64,000 nt of DNA from Candidatus Cacconaster caballi (lineage in GTDB: Bacteria > Bacteroidota > Bacteroidia > Bacteroidales > UBA932), in the NCBI GenBank assembly GCA_018065695.1, contig JAGHST010000006.1, positions 52,098-116,097 of the forward strand, in the 5' to 3' direction. Positions 60,006 to 64,000 of this stretch are shown piece by piece (the first letter of the stretch is position 1; every line of letters begins with the position of its first letter). The position numbers and the translations under genes are program-made. A model generated the notes under the pieces. That model saw only the letters and a list, made by a program, of their open reading frames with translations. It was not told where the DNA came from and did not search any database.

Positions 60006-62834
60006 ATGATGAAGAGGATATTTTTTTGTATTGCCGCTTTCATTGCGGCAGTTTCCTGCTCGGAGTTGGATGAGGTTGAAGATATGGAAAGCAGCCATAG
60101 AGAATTGTCCTTCAGCATCACCGAAAATAAATTGTTTATGACCAAAAGTGACGGCAGTACGAGGCACGGCGCCGATTCGCTTTTTATGGTCACTTGCCGG
60201 GAGATTGCTCCCTCGGCAGCAGCCCCATCTACAAGGACCTCCGTCGTGACCGGACAGAATCTGAAAGGATTCTATCTGAATGTCACTTCAGGCAATCAGG
60301 AGATTCCCGTCGCTGAAAACGTATTCTTTTCCAACAATGACGGTTCTCTCTACACGGGTGGCCTGCTGTGGCCTGCGACGGATTGCGGATACCATTTCTA
60401 CGCATCCAACGTGAAACTCCTGAATCCGGATTGCCGTATGGTGGAGTGCTCTGCGGGAAAAGACATAATATGGGCTTCTTTGGCATCTCCCGGATACAGG
60501 CAGACCAATAATCTATCTTTCAGCCACTTATATGCAAGAATAGGAGAGCTGACATTGAATGCCCCGCAGGGGATGAGGGCGACTCTCAAATCAGCTGTCA
60601 TTTATGCCTCCAGCGAGGGTGTGTTCGATATGAACAAGGCTGCCTGGCATTCGGTTTCCGAAAAAAAAGAAATCCGGCTCGATGCTTCCAACGATGTCTG
60701 GGTTATTCCGGGAAGCTGCGAAATTTCAATTACTTACGATATTACAAACGGTACAATGCTGCAGCAGAATCTTGTGCGCAGCGGTTCGGCTGAATTTACA
60801 GGCAATGCCGTGAACAACATAACGGCTAATGTGGGTTATGACGATTACATAGTTTCGTACGGCAATCCGTACGGACTTTCCGTCTCATGCAGCGATATTC
60901 CGGCATCCGGCGGCACAGTGACATCTGCCACCGTTCTTGGCATCTGCCGGCAGAAGGCATATTACGCCTCGGGAAAAGAGGAGGAAATCGTCGTCGATGA
61001 TTATTCTGTTCAGTGGAGTCCGGCAGTCACGATACCTTCACTCTCTTCCGAGGTCAAGGCACGCTCCAAGGTAGGAACGATATCTCTTACATATACGGCC
61101 AACGGACGTCCGACTGTAGCGGTGGCGGATATATTTCAGGCCGAGAACAGGATAGAGTCCACATCATACGGGAAATGGACCTTCGCAGAGAAGCAGTACG
61201 GCGAAACTGTCTACGGTCCGAAGACGTTCGGCTCGGTTTCTTATGGGGAAAAGAGTTACGGAGAGTGGTCCTATGGGGAAAAACAATATGGTCCGGAGTA
61301 TGCCGGCACCGCCACATTCGGAGCCGAGTATCTTGCCAATACCACGACAGGTGCGGAGTATAAGGCTGATAAGTCCTATGGCAGTGAATATTATGGAGAT
61401 AAGAGTTATGGCGCTTTTGTGTATGGGGCTTGGACCGAGGGAGGCGTGAATTATGGCTCCCCAACCGGAGAGACTCGCGGTCATACTGCTTCCATATCTG
61501 CCGACAGGACGATTGTTCCCGCGTCTGGCGGCACCCTTACTCTCTACTGGTCCGCTTCGCACGAGAGCCGTACAACTACTCCGTACACCGTGAGTGTGAG
61601 CAGAACCGTAAGCAAGCCTTGGACGATACCGGTCTATAGAGACTGGACACAAGCCGTGTACAGGGATGATGTGAAACACTATGTCCGGAACGTTGTGACT
61701 CCATATTACAGAGACTATACCCGGACTATGACAAGAAATTGGACACGAAGCACATCCACCCCTTGGACACGTGGCGGCACGACAGCCTGGACACGGGTGA
61801 AATCCAGGGTCCGCACAGATGTCTATACATCCGGGAAGTCTGTACACAGCGATGAATCCTCGTCAGAAAGCGGTTCGGACGGCTTCTCCGACTCGGGAAC
61901 CGATACGGGCACCGACAGCGGAATCGATACTTCTTCCGACAGCGGCACGGATCTTTCCCGCAACGCCCAGTCTGTCTCAGGAACGAGGGACCTTACGGAA
62001 AAGGTCTATGTCAGAACTGATTCGGGTAGGGAAACTGTCAGAACGGAGAGCGGTACGGAAACCGTAACGGAGGAGGGTACTCCAAAGTCAGGAACCGACT
62101 GCTCTCCCTGGTCTGCCGTCTCTGATACCCCGTCGATTTCCGGTTCGGCGACAGGATTCACGCGGAGCGGCAACTCCGTATCCGTCAGCCCGAATTATAC
62201 GGAGTCAGGCAGAAGCGTCACATATTTCGCTTCGAACAATGGCGCGACAAGCAGCGTGACCATATCTCAGATAGGTCTGGCATCCGTGGAAGTATCGGCA
62301 AGTTCGTCCGTCATATATTATGGTCAGAGCACAACTGTCAGTGTGAAGGCAAATTATACTGACGGTTCTTCGGAGGACGTTACGGCTCTTTCAGTCATAA
62401 GTGTCGCAGGGGCGGACGCCTATACGTCCTTAAGCGGCTCAACGTTTACACACAACAAACTGTACCAGACGTCGGATGTGGTACTGAATGGTACGGCCAC
62501 GTTCGGCGGCAGGACGGTTTCTTTTTCATTCATCATAGGCAGAAGACATTATAGTGCAATTGAAATGACTTCCATAACCAACGGCAGCAAAACGATAAAG
62601 CCGGGCTTCCGGGTGCGTTGGAACGATACGGGGGAATGGGATTCCAAGACAAATGCCGCTTGCGACAGATGGCTTGTCGGAGGTGAGGAACTCAGTCCGG
62701 GAAACGAAGCCGAGGCTGCATATTACAACGGATTCTACGGACAGATAGTAATCCTCTATACCAATCAGATAGGTGTAGCACTCAAAGACGGCAGACTCGT
62801 ATGGACGGAAAACGGAAAATGGTACTTTAACTGA
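60006..62834 (+). CDS. Modular fimbrillin-like repeat protein, candidate tip adhesin
   Basis: A 942-residue lipoprotein (MMKRIFFCIAAFIAAVSCSE). Residues ~30-285 resemble a fimbrillin-like domain (NNLSFSHLYARIGELTLNAP). Then come: an Ig-like segment with PASGGTVTSATVL (~298-380); a Tyr-Gly-rich repeat of KxYGExxYG type (388-484); a second PASGGTLTLYWSA segment; an Arg/Tyr/Trp-rich YRDWTQAVYRD / TRNWTR stretch (528-600); a Ser/Thr/Asp/Gly run SDSGTDTGTDSGIDTSSD and Arg-Glu-Ser repeats (610-690); a Big-like domain (YYGQSTTVSVKANYTDG, ~758-845); and an aromatic C-terminal cap ending WTENGKWYFN. Being the largest member, downstream of the anchor, it fits a tip or stalk role. This is inference. Confidence 0.7.
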   Translation: MMKRIFFCIAAFIAAVSCSELDEVEDMESSHRELSFSITENKLFMTKSDGSTRHGADSLFMVTCREIAPSAAAPSTRTSVVTGQNLKGFYLNVTSGNQEIPVAENVFFSNNDGSLYTGGLLWPATDCGYHFYASNVKLLNPDCRMVECSAGKDIIWASLASPGYRQTNNLSFSHLYARIGELTLNAPQGMRATLKSAVIYASSEGVFDMNKAAWHSVSEKKEIRLDASNDVWVIPGSCEISITYDITNGTMLQQNLVRSGSAEFTGNAVNNITANVGYDDYIVSYGNPYGLSVSCSDIPASGGTVTSATVLGICRQKAYYASGKEEEIVVDDYSVQWSPAVTIPSLSSEVKARSKVGTISLTYTANGRPTVAVADIFQAENRIESTSYGKWTFAEKQYGETVYGPKTFGSVSYGEKSYGEWSYGEKQYGPEYAGTATFGAEYLANTTTGAEYKADKSYGSEYYGDKSYGAFVYGAWTEGGVNYGSPTGETRGHTASISADRTIVPASGGTLTLYWSASHESRTTTPYTVSVSRTVSKPWTIPVYRDWTQAVYRDDVKHYVRNVVTPYYRDYTRTMTRNWTRSTSTPWTRGGTTAWTRVKSRVRTDVYTSGKSVHSDESSSESGSDGFSDSGTDTGTDSGIDTSSDSGTDLSRNAQSVSGTRDLTEKVYVRTDSGRETVRTESGTETVTEEGTPKSGTDCSPWSAVSDTPSISGSATGFTRSGNSVSVSPNYTESGRSVTYFASNNGATSSVTISQIGLASVEVSASSSVIYYGQSTTVSVKANYTDGSSEDVTALSVISVAGADAYTSLSGSTFTHNKLYQTSDVVLNGTATFGGRTVSFSFIIGRRHYSAIEMTSITNGSKTIKPGFRVRWNDTGEWDSKTNAACDRWLVGGEELSPGNEAEAAYYNGFYGQIVILYTNQIGVALKDGRLVWTENGKWYFN
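61167..61457 (+). repeat. In-frame Tyr-Gly repeat array inside the candidate adhesin
   Basis: About 14 imperfect units of a pattern resembling KSYGEWSYG, five to eight residues apart, coding for residues 388-484. Neighbouring units differ by single codons (for example GAAAAG and GAGTGG), as expected from slipped-strand expansion. Confidence 0.75.
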
Positions 62835-62849
62835 ACAAATTGAATTATT

Positions 62850-63692
62850 ATGAAAACAAATCCGATTGTTGCAATCTGTCTGATTGCATCTATGACAAGC
62901 ATTTCCTGCAGTGACATCACTCCGCAAATTGAAGAAAATGAGTACGAATACTCTTTCGACGTGGACAAATCAGTTTCCTGCAATTATTTCGAAGGACTTT
63001 CAGTGGAAACGGAAATCAATCTGAAGGCCAATCTTCCATTTGAATGCACCATCGTTGACGGGGAATCGGCGGATTGCAGTTGTGACAACAGCGCCCGTCC
63101 CGAATTCGTGATTACTGCCAACGAAATTGAAAAGATACGCGTCGAAGGAGAGTATCTCAGTCTGACAAGAGATATCCTTGTGCACGTGCGGCCGCTTGAA
63201 TTGTGCAGTATCAAGGGATTCAATCATTTCAACTATCCAGTTCTCATCCGTCAGAGAGGGGAGGACGGGACAATGTGCTTGAGTGCGGAGGAGGTGAGGG
63301 CCTTCAATCGTGACCATACCACTTGCTGGAATTGGTGTGGAAAAAGCAATCAGCATTATGTACGGGGTACGGTTGTTTCTGTCGGGCCGGTGAAGCAGTT
63401 CGATGGAGTGGCCGGGGGTGGCGGCCTGTTTGTCTATCCGCTGGCGCCCGCCCAAACCTCCATGTATAGTGAAAACCCTTGGAATCTGGAAGTTGCTGAG
63501 ATGATTGTGGACGTTGAGGGAGAAAACATCGCTCTTACGGCAATTTATGAAAAGCCCTATGGACTTGTTTCGGCGATGTGTGAATATATCGGCTCCGGTG
63601 ATCGGATAGAGGCCAATGTCTCCGCCAGGGGCATCCTCGACAACTGCCCGTGTATCTTCATCCATCCGCTTTCCGTGCGGAAAATCCAGTAG
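62850..63692 (+). CDS. Cysteine-rich lipoprotein of unknown function
   Basis: A 280-residue protein. Signal MKTNPIVAICLIASMTSISC ends in a lipobox. The first half is beta-rich (FEGLSVETEINLKANLPFEC), with many Cys: CTIVDGESADCSCDN, CSIKGFN, NRDHTTCWNWCGKS, DNCPCIFIHP, about ten in the mature chain. The second half (YVRGTVVSVGPV, IEANVSARGILDN) could be an OB-like barrel (DUF6359-like proteins show this in Bacteroidales). It ends the operon and may be a further surface subunit. No family can be assigned with certainty. Confidence 0.55.
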   Translation: MKTNPIVAICLIASMTSISCSDITPQIEENEYEYSFDVDKSVSCNYFEGLSVETEINLKANLPFECTIVDGESADCSCDNSARPEFVITANEIEKIRVEGEYLSLTRDILVHVRPLELCSIKGFNHFNYPVLIRQRGEDGTMCLSAEEVRAFNRDHTTCWNWCGKSNQHYVRGTVVSVGPVKQFDGVAGGGGLFVYPLAPAQTSMYSENPWNLEVAEMIVDVEGENIALTAIYEKPYGLVSAMCEYIGSGDRIEANVSARGILDNCPCIFIHPLSVRKIQ

Positions 63693-63775
63693 GCACAATA
63701 CGCAGAGATTCCGGTTCATCTATGCAGACGGATGAATTTTTTGCTAATCCGGGAGGAAAGATACTGCTTCCATCG

Positions 63776-63984
63776 TGAATGAAGTCTCGCCGCGGGCCGC
63801 AAGGCAGGAGAAGATTCCACTCCGGCCGCAGGCAAGCCCCTTCCGGGGAAATGCGTCCGGAAGCGGAACTTCTCCCGCCTTGAATGAAGTCTCGCCGCGG
63901 GCTGCAAGGCGGAGAAGATTCCACTCCGGCCGCAGGCAAGCCCCTTCCGGGGAAATGCGTCCGGAAGCGGAACTTCTCCCGCCT
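63776..63984. repeat. Two tandem ~105-bp repeats, each a long imperfect hairpin
   Basis: Copy 1 is 63776-63880 (105 bp) and copy 2 is 63881-63984 (104 bp). They differ by one inserted base near 63806 and a C/T change in the early GCCGC/GCTGC. Each begins TGAATGAAGTCTCGCC. Within each, GAGAAG (63808-63813; 63912-63917) pairs with CTTCTC (63869-63874; 63973-63978), and CTTCCGG / CCGGAAG form an inner hairpin (63840-63863; 63944-63967). A third copy starts TGAAT at 63985 but diverges at once. The whole 63693-64000 stretch, about 308 nt, otherwise holds no gene. Confidence 0.88.
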
Positions 63985-64000
63985 TGAATTCGTATTCCGG

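Noticed and set aside
63776..63984. CRISPR or integron attC array
   Set aside because: The two units are directly adjacent with no unique spacers, so it is not CRISPR. No RYYYAAC/GTTRRRY boxes or integrase were seen, so attC is not supported.
63658..63987. Short open frames across the terminal repeats on both strands
   Set aside because: They exist because the GC-rich repeat lacks stops; the repeats have hairpin symmetry and a one-base length difference between copies, which would break the reading frame.
1..64000. tRNA, rRNA, riboswitch or insertion sequence
   Set aside because: No cloverleaf, rRNA core sequence, known riboswitch core or transposase motif was recognised by eye; small RNAs could still be missed without a covariance search.

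Overview
The window is a compact, roughly half-GC chromosomal segment from a member of the Bacteroidota, most likely order Bacteroidales. Support: promoters of the TAnnTTTG (-7) / TTTG (-33) type, almost no Shine-Dalgarno dependence, lipoproteins ending in SC or CC lipoboxes, a FimB/Mfa2-type fimbrial locus, a two-gene LysO, a phosphotransferase-RapZ fusion, and a CarboxypepD_reg plus beta-barrel outer-membrane protein. Genus cannot be fixed from the sequence. Genes are packed with many 1-8 nt overlaps; no tRNA, rRNA, IS element, prophage or CRISPR array was seen.

Layout. 1-7.4 kb (minus): an RNA-modification and maintenance operon, reading from 7.4 kb down: exported glutamate-racemase-like protein, DEDD exonuclease, RlmI-type methylase, RluA-type pseudouridine synthase, PdxB, TrmH-type methylase, and a BamA/TamA-family protein cut by the window edge. 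7.5-12 kb: DacB-like D,D-peptidase and a PLP aminotransferase (plus), convergent with a C69 dipeptidase (minus). 12-17.6 kb (plus): L21-L27, SerS-RuvC and a large outer-membrane beta-barrel protein. 17.6-23.6 kb (minus): RluD-like synthase, PASTA protein, L34, RsmG, an ECF sigma factor and PolA. 23.6-24.4 kb: TpiA.

24.4-35.3 kb is the most unusual stretch. A minus operon (lipoprotein, exported C26 amidotransferase-like hydrolase, STAS-like/phosphotransferase fusion, YhhQ-type transporter) diverges from a plus operon (TPR-like exported protein, stand-alone condensation-like acyltransferase, acyl-adenylating enzyme, acyl carrier protein, phosphotransferase). The two operons carry paralogous phosphotransferases. 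The plus operon looks like an undescribed mini thiotemplate pathway. It converges on a MurU-like nucleotidyltransferase and an AmgK-like kinase fused to a RapZ C-terminal domain, probably cell-wall sugar recycling.

35.4-45.3 kb (minus): SagB-type nitroreductase, split LysO, GH78 rhamnosidase, PckA with an 18-bp tandem duplication upstream, then Maf, a KdsC-like HAD phosphatase, RecQ and a FucI-like protein. 45.4-53.8 kb (plus): ValS, TatA, TatC, ABC-F, RlmB, a DUF2807-type protein and an M19 dipeptidase. 53.8-55.7 kb: HtpG (minus).

55.8-63.7 kb (plus): a fimbria-type surface operon (DUF3575-like protein, OmpA-like lipoprotein, fimbrillin, FimB/Mfa2-like anchor, a 942-residue modular repeat protein that is a candidate tip adhesin, and a cysteine-rich lipoprotein). 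The window ends in two tandem copies of a ~105-bp repeat, each able to fold into a long imperfect hairpin.
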